Shown: positions 11,217-22,229 of the stretch, in pieces
Layout: each line of letters begins with the position of its first letter
How positions within the stretch are numbered: the stretch's first letter is position 1
Assembly (NCBI GenBank): GCA_004431415.1
Contig: QPMI01000395.1
Span: 1 to 64,000, forward strand
DNA length: 64,000 nt
Direction: 5' to 3'
Origin: Cyanophora paradoxa
Taxonomy: Eukaryota; Glaucocystophyceae; Cyanophorales; Cyanophoraceae
Program-made: the position numbers and the translations under genes
Notes under the pieces: generated by a model
What the model saw: only the letters and a program-made list of their open reading frames with translations
Database searches by the model: none
Told to the model about the DNA's origin: nothing

Positions 11217-11245
11217 TCTTCTTTTATCTATATTTATATATTAAA
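11217..11245. promoter_or_regulatory. Shared bidirectional late promoter between the two penton-like genes
   Basis: Only 29 bases separate the two divergent start codons. They read TTCTTTTATCTATATTTATA plus an AT tail. Element B has the same layout in 28 bases (34250-34277) with the block CTTTTATCTATAACCATATA. The conserved core TTTTATCTATA holds a TCTA in an AT-rich context, which resembles the late promoter described for Mavirus/CroV. The functional claim is inferred. Confidence 0.6.
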
Positions 11246-12178
11246 ATGAACCGGCTCGTTAATATTGATAGCAGGGATAGAAGCCAAGGACAAAATGAAA
11301 ACTCTTACAGGGTCACCCTCACAACTCCAGTAGAGAGACCAAGGGAATGTAGGGTTCTCTATGCAGAGATTCCAAACAGTATCTATAACAGTGTGGGAAC
11401 TGATCATCTAACAGTTCAGTTTAATTACCAAGATGGTTCATATAACCAAGTGATCACACAACAAGTGTATCCCCTTCCCAGTGGCTACATTAACCAGGGT
11501 CATTTTGGGGTAACACATCCCTATAATTATGGGCTGAACTATTCAAGCTTCCAAACCATTGCAGGCAAAACAGTAGCTTTTGAGTTCAAGATATTCTATA
11601 ACCCAACTACCTATAAAGTGGAGTTTTACAGTAACCATGAGTTTCGTTTTATTGCAAGCAACCAGAGAATAGGGAAGCTTTTGGGTGTAAGCTCTACTGA
11701 ATATACCAATGGGTATTATAGCACTCCTCCTGTTGGTGGATCTCCATATCGACCTGAGAACCTTTTAAAGTATGATGGTAAACCTATTACACCTGATCAC
11801 CCAGCATGGGGAATCACCTTCTCAGGACCCAGACTCTCCTCAAAGCCCTTGCAGTATTATTTCACCAGTAATAAGATGTCTGATATGAATGCTGAGCAGT
11901 ATCTGTACATGCATATTAAAGAGCTAGCCCCCTTTGCCAGCAGACACAATATAATCCCGAAATCGCAGCCACATAACCAAGGGGCAATCCTTAGACTGCA
12001 GTTGAGTAAAGATATAGGGGGCTATGTTTACCATAGTGGTGAGCATGCAGAATTTATTCAAATCAATGACAGAAACCTGGTGATAAGGGAACTCACAGTT
12101 GAGTTTAAAGATTACTTTGGTGAACTGATTGATATGAATGGAATTGACAATTCCTTTCAGTTGGAGTTTATCGAATAA
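11246..12178 (+). CDS. Penton-like minor capsid protein 2 of element A (310 residues)
   Basis: The protein opens with MNRLVNIDSRDRSQGQNENS. An N-terminal NIDSRDR signature is common in minor capsid/penton proteins of large and polinton-like DNA viruses. Further blocks are YAEIPNSIYNSVGTD, VYPLPSGYINQGHFG and AILRLQLSKDIGGYVYHSGE; the C-terminus is beta-rich. It is intact and closely matches the element B protein at 34278-35189. It diverges from minor capsid protein 1 and overlaps the lipase gene tail-to-tail by 11 bases. Vertex or minor capsid function is a family-based inference. Confidence 0.75.
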   Translation: MNRLVNIDSRDRSQGQNENSYRVTLTTPVERPRECRVLYAEIPNSIYNSVGTDHLTVQFNYQDGSYNQVITQQVYPLPSGYINQGHFGVTHPYNYGLNYSSFQTIAGKTVAFEFKIFYNPTTYKVEFYSNHEFRFIASNQRIGKLLGVSSTEYTNGYYSTPPVGGSPYRPENLLKYDGKPITPDHPAWGITFSGPRLSSKPLQYYFTSNKMSDMNAEQYLYMHIKELAPFASRHNIIPKSQPHNQGAILRLQLSKDIGGYVYHSGEHAEFIQINDRNLVIRELTVEFKDYFGELIDMNGIDNSFQLEFIE

Positions 12179-13723
12179 AGGCACCTGTAAAGTCAACTCT
12201 CATTGTGGGAGCATTCACATACACAAGGGGATAAATGCGAATATACTTGATTCTCAGAGAATAACCTATGTAAAAAGCATCCTTGATGCTGAGAGGGAAC
12301 CCACTCAATAGAGCCATATCACCTGAGTTGTGAGCATTGTTAATGTTCTCACAGACATATATTTTGTTTTGCCCATCTGATCGAATAAAAGACCAGTTGA
12401 TCCCATCAGTGGATGTTGCCAAATTGAAAGTCTTAATAAAAGCATTGGTGTCCCCTGATCCATAGGCAATCACAGAAGAGAGTTCAAAAGTATATGGGAA
12501 AGCAACTTGAAGGTATTCAGTGGGGGTTTCCCATATCTGTTCAGGAGCATAGGCTCCAGCTTCCCAGCCAAATGCTGAAGGTCTAGCCATGAAAGGCTCT
12601 TTACCTGTCACAGAGGATGATGCAGTAAAGGCATCATCTGCAAGCTGATACCAATTAGCATCTAAAGGAGGTGACTCTGTGAGAGTGGATGAGATGTAAG
12701 CCTTTGTAGGGTTCTTTAGTTCATAGTTTGCTACTAGTAGGCTGCAAAGCTTATTAATCATATCATTGTTTGCTGCAATGTATGTTTCAGTGAATGCTAG
12801 CATATCTGGGATCTTAGAAGTGTCATCAAGGGAGCTTACTATGTGATTTGGAAGAGGGACTGATAACCTATAGTATCTCCCATAATCCTGATCATAGTTG
12901 TAGGGTAACAACTCCTCCATCTTATCAAGGGCAGAAAGCTCACTTGCAGCCATGAGCATGTTAATCAATGGGCTTCCATCTGTTGAGGCAATCCATGAGA
13001 GAATGCCCCAGCTGTTTACAGTCTCATAAGCATAACCCACATAATCAGACTCTAAATGTGGGTCCACCTCACCACAAGAGATACTTATTACTATAATATC
13101 ATCATCATCACTGTAAATCTTCTTTGCATGGCTGTAACCACACACACTGGGATTATTGTTTCCCGAAATGGCACCATCAATGAGACAGACAAATACCCCT
13201 GATTGAAATCAACAATGCTTACAGGAGAGAAATATGTAGGAGCAGCAGAAGTAGCCCTAGCAGCAATCTTACAAGGCAGAAAGCTGTAATTGTTATCATT
13301 TGTGATAAATATTGGTTTCATATTCTGAGTATCAAAGGATGTAATCACAATGTCCTTTAGGGAATCCTGTATTAGCGATTCACCAGTAACTGAATTGATT
13401 GCAGTCTCCAAGGGTCCGACATCATACTTTGTATTAAAAAGGGCATTTTCGATTATATTTCGAGGATTTGCAAAAATCAAGGGCAGTTGAGTTAGGTAAA
13501 TATTGTGTAAATCGTTTGCTGTCAGTTTAGGTTCACCTGGGTTATCAGGATGCCTGATATTCAAACCTATTGCAATGATCCCACCAGTGGAAGTTCCACT
13601 CACAAGATCCACAAGATCGATTATTCTCCTGCCAGTTCGATTTTCGATTTCTTTGAGCAGCCTGGTTATGATAATGCCCCTTGCACCTCCCCCTGACAGA
13701 CTTAGGACTATTTTGAGAGGCAT
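12168..13723 (-). pseudogene. Patatin-like phospholipase with discoidin-like C-terminal domain, one frame break
   Basis: From the ATG at 13723 the N-terminus has the patatin oxyanion loop SLSGGGARG and nucleophile elbow SGTSTGG. The Asp motif appears as DGAISGNNNP just after a frame change near 13177, so the Ser-Asp dyad is present but split between frames. The last 140 residues (from about WEAGAYAPEQIW to the end) look like an F5/8 type C (discoidin) domain, with FNLATSTDGINWSFI and YIRIYPLVYV. Patatins hydrolyse acyl lipids; discoidin domains bind sugars or lipids. The gene is absent from element B. A role in entering or leaving the cell is possible but untested. Confidence 0.8.
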
Positions 13724-13766
13724 CTTTTACTTATCAAGAATTTTATAAATCCATATAGTAAAAGCC

Positions 13767-16700
13767 ATGAGCTTCAATTACCCACCCAATCTAGAAACCA
13801 TTCAAGATGATAATGCAAGCAGCACCAAGCATGTGAACTTTGATAATATTAAAGTAAAGGGTTCAGTTTCGATTGACCACAGTTCCGATAATTCATCCAA
13901 GACTCAATCAAGGGAGCATGCTTTATCTGTGAATCAAACCGATCCAGATAAAGAGGATGTCAGTGTAGCCTTTAGTTTGGGTAATGTGAAAGCAAACCAA
14001 GTGGCAGAGATCAAAGCAACAAGAAGGAGACCTAGGAAACTAAAAACCAGTGGCACTCACCCAGATATACCTTCCAGGTTCGATAGTGGTCGATTGATTT
14101 TCAATGTTCAAGATGAGCAGGGCAAACAGAACACAGCTTTGCGAATTTACAATGAGGGCAGCACTGCAAAAGCTGAGGTCCCCCAAGTATTGCAAGTGGG
14201 TCCCATTGCCAACACAAATCAGGTCTCCTACACAAATGATGTATACCCCAAGGATATTACATATGACTTTGCGAGGAATGAGCCTTTTGGTTTCTTTACT
14301 CCAAAAGATGTCCATCAAAAAAGCCATCAATTACAATCAACAGTAGCCCCAGTCAACCAGTAGCAATCCATTTACATCCTGATTTAGTCGAAATGGATAG
14401 GCACCTTTTGCCTTTGTATAGCAATGTGAAAGACCTTGGAATTAGAACCAGGCAATGGCGAAATATCCATGGCAGCAATGTGTATGCAAATGGGGAGAAA
14501 CTTGTAAGTGAGAAGACCATAAGAGAGATCTTTGAGTATTATGGACCTGTCCCAGTTCCCTTCCCTCTTCCATGGGATCCACCGGATTTAACACCGAAAA
14601 AGCAACCAGGCAGAGAGTACACAGCAGATGAGACAGTTCCTTTTGGGCAACACATTGTTAGTTGGGAGCAAGTTCGCAATAAACCTATAATTGAACCAGA
14701 AAGCAAATAGATGAGCAGTATTTACCTCCTGAAGTCGATATATTAGAGCTTGATGAATATCAATTCGTCCAGATGAGGAAGAGTATTTACCAGATGGTTT
14801 TGACCCACAAGAATATGAATATGATCAATTTGACCCCAATGAGGAGGAGATACTACCAGATGGCTTAGATCCACAAGAGTTTGAGTATGAGCAGAACTAT
14901 GAACCTGATGAGGAGTATTTACCTGATGGTCATGATCCACCAGCTGTTGACTATGAGCAACCTTATGAACCCCATGAGGAATTGTTACCAGATGGATTTC
15001 GACCTGAGATCTGGGAGTTCTTTCCTGATTATGAACAAATTAATAATAAACCTGCAAAGTATCCCCCAGAGGATCACAATCATGATTGGGATGAGATCTT
15101 AGGCAAACCTCAAAAGTATCCACCAGAGGATCACAGGCATGATTGGGGTGAAATTGATGGGATACCTACTGAGTTCCCACCAAGCAAACATGAACATATT
15201 TGGGATGAGATCAATGACCAACCAGAATTTGCAAAGGTAGAGCCTCTTGATAACTTGGGGGTTTCTCTTTACCAGACTTGCAATGTCCCTGAAAGAATCT
15301 TTTTGAATGAACACTATGTACATGTGAATGGGACACTTGCAAATTCAGCTATGAGAGGACCACTTCATATTAGGACATTACCAGGCTCTTTTGAAACCCC
15401 ACCACCACCAGGAGCAACCATACCAAATATCTTTGTGTCAAGCTACATGGAGGCTGACATTCCCACAGATACATTCAGAGTCCCAACAGACCCAGCAACC
15501 TACCAAAATTACAACTCTGCTATACAGGTTCATGTAGCAGATGTAAGCAGCTTAGATGGCTCAAGACCAATGATAGTTTTCAGTCGAGATAAGTATTCCT
15601 ACATTCCCATAGTGGGAACTGCAAATGATAATTATGGAAGGGCAGAGCTTGCATGGATTAAAACAGATTATGGTGGGGTTCTGGAAGCCAATCAAAGAAT
15701 GGCTGCAAAAAACATACACAATGAGAGCATTTCGAGAGTAGTCACAGAGGATTACCTTACTGCTGTGATCCTTGTGAATATAGTTACCCTTGCTATGCTT
15801 GCAAATTATGTAACGAAAAATGAACTTGCTCTTGAATTATCAAAGTATCTTCTCAAAACTGGTGGAACAATCACAGGGGACCTAACTGTTACCAGTAACC
15901 TTTACACAAGTAACCTTTATGCAAGCAATATCACTGTCGATTATCTTACAGTTACATCTAATGCAAACCTTCCACATCATCCAACTTCAAATGTTGTGGA
16001 TGGGTGGATCAGAAGCCATACTCACACCAAAGACCAAATTATAGACTTTGATCACACACATGCCTGGTCAAATATTGTGGACAAACCATTGACTTTTCCC
16101 CAGATGATCACACACATGCCTGGTCAAATATTGTGGACAAACCTATCACCTTCCCTCCTGATACTCACACTCATGATTATACCCAGATCACCAACTGTAA
16201 TCACAGACACCCTTGGGTGAAATTGACCAGCAACCCAAATTTGCATCTGCAGGCAATCTGTTAACAGATTTCTCACATGGTGTGAGTCTTTACCAGAGCA
16301 ATGCCATACCTGAAAGGCTGCAACTCAATGACTATTATGTAAATCGAAAAGGCATTGATGCAGGGACTACTATGGAGGGTGAATTATACATCAGACCCCC
16401 TACAAGAATGCAGATGATTGCAGCAGGTGGAAACTTTGGAGCATTGGACACCAAACCAGGTATTTATTTGACAAGTTACTATGCTGATGACATCCCAATG
16501 ACATCAGGATTACCACCACTCCCATCTGATCCAGTCAACTATGATGACAAAGATGCAGCAATCCAAATTAATGTTACTGATGTGAGTGATTTGGATGGTT
16601 CAAGACCAAAATTAATATTCAGCAGGGAGAGACTGTTACCTGATGCTCTCATAGGAAATCGAGATGACTATAAGAGATGTGAGATGGCATGGATAAAAAC

Positions 16701-18038
16701 GAATTATAATGGTGGAGTGGGTGAGGGAGTTTTAGAAATTAATCAAAGGGCAGCAGCAAAGAATATTCACAATGAGACCATATCAAGAGTGGTCACAGAG
16801 GATTACCTGCAAGCCCAAAACTACATAGATGAAACAGAACTTAATACAATCATTGCAGGTATAGGAGTCACAGGAAATTACCTCCCTCTCACAGGTGGGA
16901 TTATTGATGGAACAGTAACAGCATGCAATTTCTTTGTCCACACTGAAAGCAATCAAACCTTCCCTGTGGTTCACCCAGGAGGTGAGTATGAGATTCCAGA
17001 TGATCCAGCTATCATGCCCATCAAGATTGATCTACCTTCTGATTATGTAGGAAGGGGTGAACTGAAAACCATTTCATTTACAGGAGATTATAATGATCTC
17101 ATTAATAAACCTACTGCTGCAAATCTGCATCCTGTTGCATTTTCGGGAAGCTTCCTTGATCTTAATAATAGATCACACACCCACACAAAGGCAGAAATCA
17201 CAGATTTCGCACACACCACACCAAGTCCCAAATTACAGATTTTGCACACTATCACACCCGAGCAGATATTACGAATTTCGCTCACACTCATGTTAAATCA
17301 GAGATATTAGATCTCGGAAATGTTGCATATGTTGGTCACACCCATACAAAGGCAGAGATTACAGATTTTGCTCACAATCACACAAAGGCAGAGATTACAG
17401 ATTTTGCACACACTCATGATTGGAATACAGATATCTATAACAAACCTGCAATTTTCTCAGGCAACTACAATGATCTTACCAATAGACCAACTCTTGATCC
17501 CTTCACAGCAACCACAATTAGAGCCAACAACACAATGTATGTAGGATCAGGTCAGATTGTAGAACCAGCAGGACCTATGTTTGAAGAAACATGGTTCTTC
17601 CACAATTCGCAAAATTACTTTGATAAAACCTTACTTGTTCGTGGAAATGCTTATGCAAGAAATTTCTATGCTATGAACCCCTCAAATAATGCGACCATCA
17701 GTCGATGTATTACAGAGGCAGATCTTTCCAGTCAACTCAATGCATATTTTAATGGGAAAATCCAAGCAGGAACGTATGTTTACACTACTCCTTATCTTTG
17801 GGCAAATCCTGACCATAGGTTTAACCTCACTATTAATTTCAACAGCAGCTTTGCTAACCCTCCTATTGTAACAACTGGTATACAACACAATGAGACAGCC
17901 TACTACTATCGAATGTATGTTAGGCTTAAACAAGTTTACAGTAGCTATTTCACTTGTGAGCTTGACATAGTTCCATTAAGTTCTTTTGACAGACCAGGAT
18001 TTCCAGTTACAATTCATTACATTGCTGTCGCAATTTAA
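13767..18038 (+). pseudogene. Giant fibre protein (about 1,425 residues), seven one-base frame breaks
   Basis: Successive frames join into one product starting MSFNYPPNLETIQDD. It has a basic N-terminal part (ATRRRPRKLK), an acidic repeat of about 20 residues with the core EEEYLPDGFDPQE (14.73-15.0 kb), then PPEDHNHDWDEI-type repeats, two long related blocks (15.2-15.8 and 16.25-16.85 kb, each with RVVTEDYL), and phage-tail-like HTHTKAEITDFAH repeats at 16.0-16.2 and 17.17-17.42 kb. The tail end is beta-rich. Breaks near 14325, 14710, 14772, 16096, 16215, 17215 and others all fit single-base losses, mostly in A, C, T or G runs. HTHT repeats in phage fibres bind metal in a trimer shaft; that role here is inferred. 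Confidence 0.75.
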
Positions 18039-18057
18039 CTATTTCGTAATTATAAAG

Positions 18058-19128
18058 ATGACCTCTCTATTAGAAATCCCAAACTATGAACTTGCAGCCA
18101 AATCACTTCATAGCACCTCTCATGGAGTAGTTGATTCAACACCTGGGTATATTTGCACTGAAACTTCAAGTAATACCTCTTTCACAGAGAATAATATACT
18201 CAGAGTCAAAGAAATTCGATGTGATCGAAATGGAGGCAAGATAAGAACCACAGGAATTATTATCTCGAATAAAAATCAAGTTCAAGCAGGTCAAGTAGTC
18301 CCAGATTCAGCAGTGTATGATAATGTGGGTGGATTCACCACAGCAAAGATAGTAACTTTCGATAACACAATAAATAATTCGGCTCTTGTTGTCAAGAGTG
18401 GAGGAGCATACATTGGTGATGGAGCAATTGTGGTGGGGACTGTCACAGCAAATCAGTTGACTGTGAGTGGGACAAGTTCATTTTCAGGGTTGATGAACTT
18501 AAATGGTGGTCTTTCAGGAAGTATTCAGTATGGAACTCTCACACTGTCAACAAGATTAACAACTCCTGAGAGTGACACAATTGCAGACACCAACTTTATT
18601 TACAAACGAAATGGAAGCGCAATTGTGACACTACAAAATATCCAAACAACACCATCAAACAGAGAGGCGATCGTATTTTCATCAGGAAGCTATCTAAAAC
18701 GAAATGGTTGCCCCCGTTTTATGGCTTCTGTTATGGCTCCGAATGCAGCAGAAACAACAGTTTCAAAAGCAACCGGAACGAATATTCTATTTCCAGGAGT
18801 TCTTATCAACCATGGAAACAACTTCAATGGTTCAACATTAGGGAATTTTACCGCCCCTGTTGCAGGAAATTATTACTTCTGTTTCCAAGTGATTATCTCA
18901 ACCACTACTGCATCTGAGATTGTTCTGAATCTTCGGAAAAATGGAGCAACATCAGAATATGAGGCAAGAGCAACTTTTGCTTCCTCAATGTCACGATTAC
19001 CTATATCATATGAATGCATCATCAACCTTGCTGCAAATGATTGGATACGAATTTACAATAATTCCACTGCTGCAATCGTATACACCAATCGATCGCACTT
19101 TGGAGGAATGCTGATTAGCGCCACATAA
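18058..19128 (+). CDS. Attachment protein 1 with C1q-like head (356 residues)
   Basis: I chose the ATG at 18058 because paralogues begin at the equivalent place. Residues 1-130 form a module shared by four consecutive genes (IRCDRNGGKIRTTGIIISNKNQ and SALVVKSGGAYIGDGA). A beta-rich linker follows (VGTVTANQLTVSGTSSFSG). The last 130 residues resemble a C1q/TNF jelly-roll: GNFTAPVAGNYYFCFQV near the middle, and a final HFGGMLISAT strand. C1q-like heads form trimers and bind ligands. It follows the giant fibre gene by 20 bases and is followed by attachment protein 2. The host receptor is unknown. Confidence 0.75.
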   Translation: MTSLLEIPNYELAAKSLHSTSHGVVDSTPGYICTETSSNTSFTENNILRVKEIRCDRNGGKIRTTGIIISNKNQVQAGQVVPDSAVYDNVGGFTTAKIVTFDNTINNSALVVKSGGAYIGDGAIVVGTVTANQLTVSGTSSFSGLMNLNGGLSGSIQYGTLTLSTRLTTPESDTIADTNFIYKRNGSAIVTLQNIQTTPSNREAIVFSSGSYLKRNGCPRFMASVMAPNAAETTVSKATGTNILFPGVLINHGNNFNGSTLGNFTAPVAGNYYFCFQVIISTTTASEIVLNLRKNGATSEYEARATFASSMSRLPISYECIINLAANDWIRIYNNSTAAIVYTNRSHFGGMLISAT

Positions 19129-19150
19129 TATTGTTACTTTAAAGTAAAGA

Positions 19151-20173
19151 ATGTCTACACAGATTGCTGTTCCTGTTTTCTGTTATGCAGCCCCAAAATT
19201 GCATCAACTCAACCACACAGTAACAGATGCAACCCCTGGGTTTATTTGCACAGAATCCACAGGAGCGGATTCATTTTCTCAAAATTCTGTGATCAGATGC
19301 AAAGAGATACGATGTGATCGCAATAATGGAAAGGTGAGAGCCACTGGTTTAATTGTGTCAAATAAGAACCAAGTCCAATCGGGATCGATTGTATCAGATA
19401 CAGCAATTTATGATGATGTGGGAGGGTTCATCACACCGAAAATTATTACTTTTGACAACACCATGAATAACTCTGCTCTTGTAGTAAGAAGTGGAGGAGC
19501 CTACATTGGAGATGGGGCAAGGGTTGATGGAACTCTTACAGCAAGTCAACTTGCTGTGACAGGGACAACCACTTTTACAGGAATGGTTACAGCAAATGGT
19601 GGAGTCTCAGTAGCAACCAATTCTCAACCCACCATTACTGCAACAACAAGATTAGTAACTCCTGAAATTGATACAGGAGGAAATGTTGATCTTGTGTTGA
19701 AGCGAAACAGCAATACAGTAGCAACACTTGAAGCCAATTCGTTAACAATTAATACAGGGTGTTATTTAAAGAACAGCTTCCAACCAAGGTTCTGCTTCCG
19801 ATTGGGTTATAATCACACTGCAACTTCTTCGACCGCTCTCATTAATTGGGCAACCAATCTTGTTAATGTAACAGGATCCTTCACTGGATCATCAGGAAGA
19901 TTTACAGCTCCTGTTGCTGGACATTATCGATTCTCAGTTTTTACCAACTCAACAACACAAAACCCAATTCAGCTTTTCTTCAAATTGAATGATGCCGATC
20001 CTGGGGGCATTTCTCTTTCTGTTTCCAGCACAGGCACATTAATAGTCAGACCTCTTCAAATGTCCTGCATTCTCAATCTTGCAGCCAACGAATATGTAAC
20101 TATTTGGACAACAAACCAGGGGACATATTCCTCTGCAACAACATTTTGTGGAGAGTTGATAAGTATTACATAA
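19151..20173 (+). CDS. Attachment protein 2 with C1q-like head (340 residues)
   Basis: It is a paralogue of the preceding gene. The N-terminal module (EIRCDRNNGKVRATGLIVSN, SALVVRSGGAYIGDGARV) is strongly conserved, the linker repeats the GTLTASQLAVTGTTTFTG pattern, and the head has GRFTAPVAGHYRFSVF with a terminal TFCGELISIT strand. The head sequence differs much more than the stem, as expected for receptor-binding proteins under diversifying selection. It is intact, starts 23 bases after its neighbour and is probably co-expressed with it. Function is inferred from architecture. Confidence 0.75.
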   Translation: MSTQIAVPVFCYAAPKLHQLNHTVTDATPGFICTESTGADSFSQNSVIRCKEIRCDRNNGKVRATGLIVSNKNQVQSGSIVSDTAIYDDVGGFITPKIITFDNTMNNSALVVRSGGAYIGDGARVDGTLTASQLAVTGTTTFTGMVTANGGVSVATNSQPTITATTRLVTPEIDTGGNVDLVLKRNSNTVATLEANSLTINTGCYLKNSFQPRFCFRLGYNHTATSSTALINWATNLVNVTGSFTGSSGRFTAPVAGHYRFSVFTNSTTQNPIQLFFKLNDADPGGISLSVSSTGTLIVRPLQMSCILNLAANEYVTIWTTNQGTYSSATTFCGELISIT

Positions 20174-20194
20174 TTTTCTTTTGATAGAGTAAGA

Positions 20195-20457
20195 ATGTCG
20201 AATATCTATCAAGTGGTTCTATCAGATACTGAAAAGTTGGGGATGGAATTTTGTGCTGCTTCTGTTCAGGATTGGATCGATAATGCTGCCACAACAGGGC
20301 AAGAATTGCAATTGATGAGATTGTTCAGAAAGAAGTTCAATCTTGCATTGCAGTAGGAGTTCAAATACCAACCACAAAGGAAGCGATTGTGTTACAGGCA
20401 TTCCAAAGGGGAACTGTTAAAAAGGCGATTGAATATAACAATTTCACAGAAGAGTAG
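20195..20457 (+). pseudogene. Small protein of about 88 residues, one-base frame break
   Basis: The ATG at 20195 gives MSNIYQVVLSDTEKLGMEFC... up to ATTG; the frame then shifts at a GGG run and continues ARIAIDEIVQKEVQSCIAV...QIPTTKEAIVLQAFQRGTVK to the stop at 20457. It is tucked between the second and third attachment genes. A chaperone or fibre-accessory role could be imagined from its position, but I recognise no family. Confidence 0.45.
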
Positions 20458-20495
20458 TGAACATTATTTTTCTTTCCTTCTTAGTAAAAGAAGCA

Positions 20496-21350
20496 ATGGG
20501 TGAATATAATCGAGTTCAACTTCCAATATATTCCCTTGGATCCCCTGCAATGCACTTTCGCCAGCATGAAGTTAATGATGAGGTTCGTGGTTTAGAATCC
20601 ACAGAGAGACCCAACTCCAATGGTAACTCCTTTGATAAAAATTCGATTATTCGAGTTAAAGAATTGAGAGCAGACAAGAATTCGGGTGTGGTTAAAACCA
20701 CTCGACTCCTTGTCTCAAATGCGAACTTTTTTCAACCTACTAATGGAGGTCCTGATGCTTACAGTGTTGATCTGAAAGCCCTTGATTATGATAAAAACAC
20801 TGCTGCTGTTACTGTGAGATCAGGAGGAGCTTTTATTGGTGGAGGCTGCAGAGTTTCAGGTCAGCTATCTTCATCTGTTTCCTACAATGATGTCCCAGAT
20901 ACTCTAGAGCAAAATGCTGAGAACCCACAACGAATTCGTTTCTACACACCTGTTGCACAGCAACCTTTTTTGCATTTCTATGTTGCATCCTCTGTAACTC
21001 TTGAGAATTCGGAATTAGTTTCCATTACAGGAACTGATCGAGTAAGAAGAAATATTCCTCTTCCCACTTCAATGCTTTCCATGTGTAGAGCCAATAATAA
21101 TCAACCAGGTCACAACTACTTATTCTTTGTTCAAGCTTCGAACCATTTTGGCAGAGGATATTGTGTTTATAACAATTTGACATTTACCTATGATCTGTTT
21201 GTCACTGAGGTGGGAGTATACAATACTATGATTATGGGACTGAGAACAGATATAGCAGCTGTATCAGCACTTCGTGGTGTAAATGTTGCTGATATATTCA
21301 CAACAGGATTTTACATGGAACCAGATGTAATTGATGACCCAACCCCATAA
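20496..21350 (+). CDS. Attachment protein 3, same stem, different head (284 residues)
   Basis: The ATG at 20496 is preferred to one 39 bases upstream because MGEYNRVQLPIYSLGSPAMH aligns with the starts of the paralogues. The stem module is recognisable (VKELRADKNSGVVKTTRLLV, AVTVRSGGAFIGGGCRV). The C-terminal 150 residues are unlike the C1q-like heads and instead match attachment protein 4 (NNQPGHNYLFFVQASNHFGR). So the four genes fall into two head types on one stem type. The product is probably a trimeric adhesin; the ligand is unknown. Confidence 0.65.
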   Translation: MGEYNRVQLPIYSLGSPAMHFRQHEVNDEVRGLESTERPNSNGNSFDKNSIIRVKELRADKNSGVVKTTRLLVSNANFFQPTNGGPDAYSVDLKALDYDKNTAAVTVRSGGAFIGGGCRVSGQLSSSVSYNDVPDTLEQNAENPQRIRFYTPVAQQPFLHFYVASSVTLENSELVSITGTDRVRRNIPLPTSMLSMCRANNNQPGHNYLFFVQASNHFGRGYCVYNNLTFTYDLFVTEVGVYNTMIMGLRTDIAAVSALRGVNVADIFTTGFYMEPDVIDDPTP

Positions 21351-21373
21351 AAGATATATCCCTTTAATGTAAA

Positions 21374-22207
21374 ATGGCTGAGCAACCCCCACTTGAACGA
21401 ATAATTACACCTCAGCTTTCATTAGCTGCACCAGCAAACCATGTTCTGCAACATGCTACCTTTGATGATGTAGAGGGTCTCCAATCAACAGAGGTCCAAC
21501 CTACAATGAACACCTTTGGTTCCACCCACAAGCTGAGATTGCAGGAACTCAGATGTGATAAAAATAATGGAATAGTTAAAACAACTAAGCTACTTGTCAC
21601 AAATGCAAACTTTTCTGCTCATTATGGAGACCCAGATAGTTATGGAGATCCTCTTTCTACTTATTCTTTTGAATCTAGGTCGGGAGCTATTAACTGCAAA
21701 TCGGGGGGAGCTTATATTGGTGATGGTCTTAGGGTTGGTGGGGCTGTTGGAGCGCCTTTATTTGTGAATGATCAACCCAATCCCATTGATCCCAATACAA
21801 GAATTCGAACCTATGTCCCCAGCATGAATGCCCCATACATTATAAAGATATTCCCCATTGTTGTAAATGAACAAACAGCAGTAGTAGACTCCCTTGTTGA
21901 AATTGGTGACCACTACAAGGTAGTTGTGGATATCCCACCAGATGTATATGCTGTATGTCAAGTAGAGGGTGGAACTCCTAATTTTGCAGTTGTGATCACC
22001 CCATATGATAATTTTGGTATTGCTTATCATGGAGTCAATTTCGGTTTGGAAGACTATCAGTTTCTGGTGAGAGCCACCAAGTTTGGTATCTACAAGTGTG
22101 TATTATATGCTGAGAGAACCGATTTTATTGCAAGGCAGAATACCTATGCTGAGTATTATGGCACAAATCGATATTTCCCCATTTTTGGACAGGATACTGC
22201 TCCATAA
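21374..22207 (+). CDS. Attachment protein 4, same head type as protein 3 (277 residues)
   Basis: The stem keeps LRLQELRCDKNNGIVKTTKL and AINCKSGGAYIGDGLRVGG. The head resembles that of protein 3: a TPNFAVVITPYDNFGIAYHG segment lines up with its NYLFFVQASNHFGRGY, and both end in a Phe/Tyr-rich strand. The gene starts 24 bases after its neighbour and is intact. It is the last of a four-gene cassette that is wholly missing from element B. Confidence 0.65.
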   Translation: MAEQPPLERIITPQLSLAAPANHVLQHATFDDVEGLQSTEVQPTMNTFGSTHKLRLQELRCDKNNGIVKTTKLLVTNANFSAHYGDPDSYGDPLSTYSFESRSGAINCKSGGAYIGDGLRVGGAVGAPLFVNDQPNPIDPNTRIRTYVPSMNAPYIIKIFPIVVNEQTAVVDSLVEIGDHYKVVVDIPPDVYAVCQVEGGTPNFAVVITPYDNFGIAYHGVNFGLEDYQFLVRATKFGIYKCVLYAERTDFIARQNTYAEYYGTNRYFPIFGQDTAP

Positions 22208-22229
22208 GAATATTGGTTATATATAGAGT

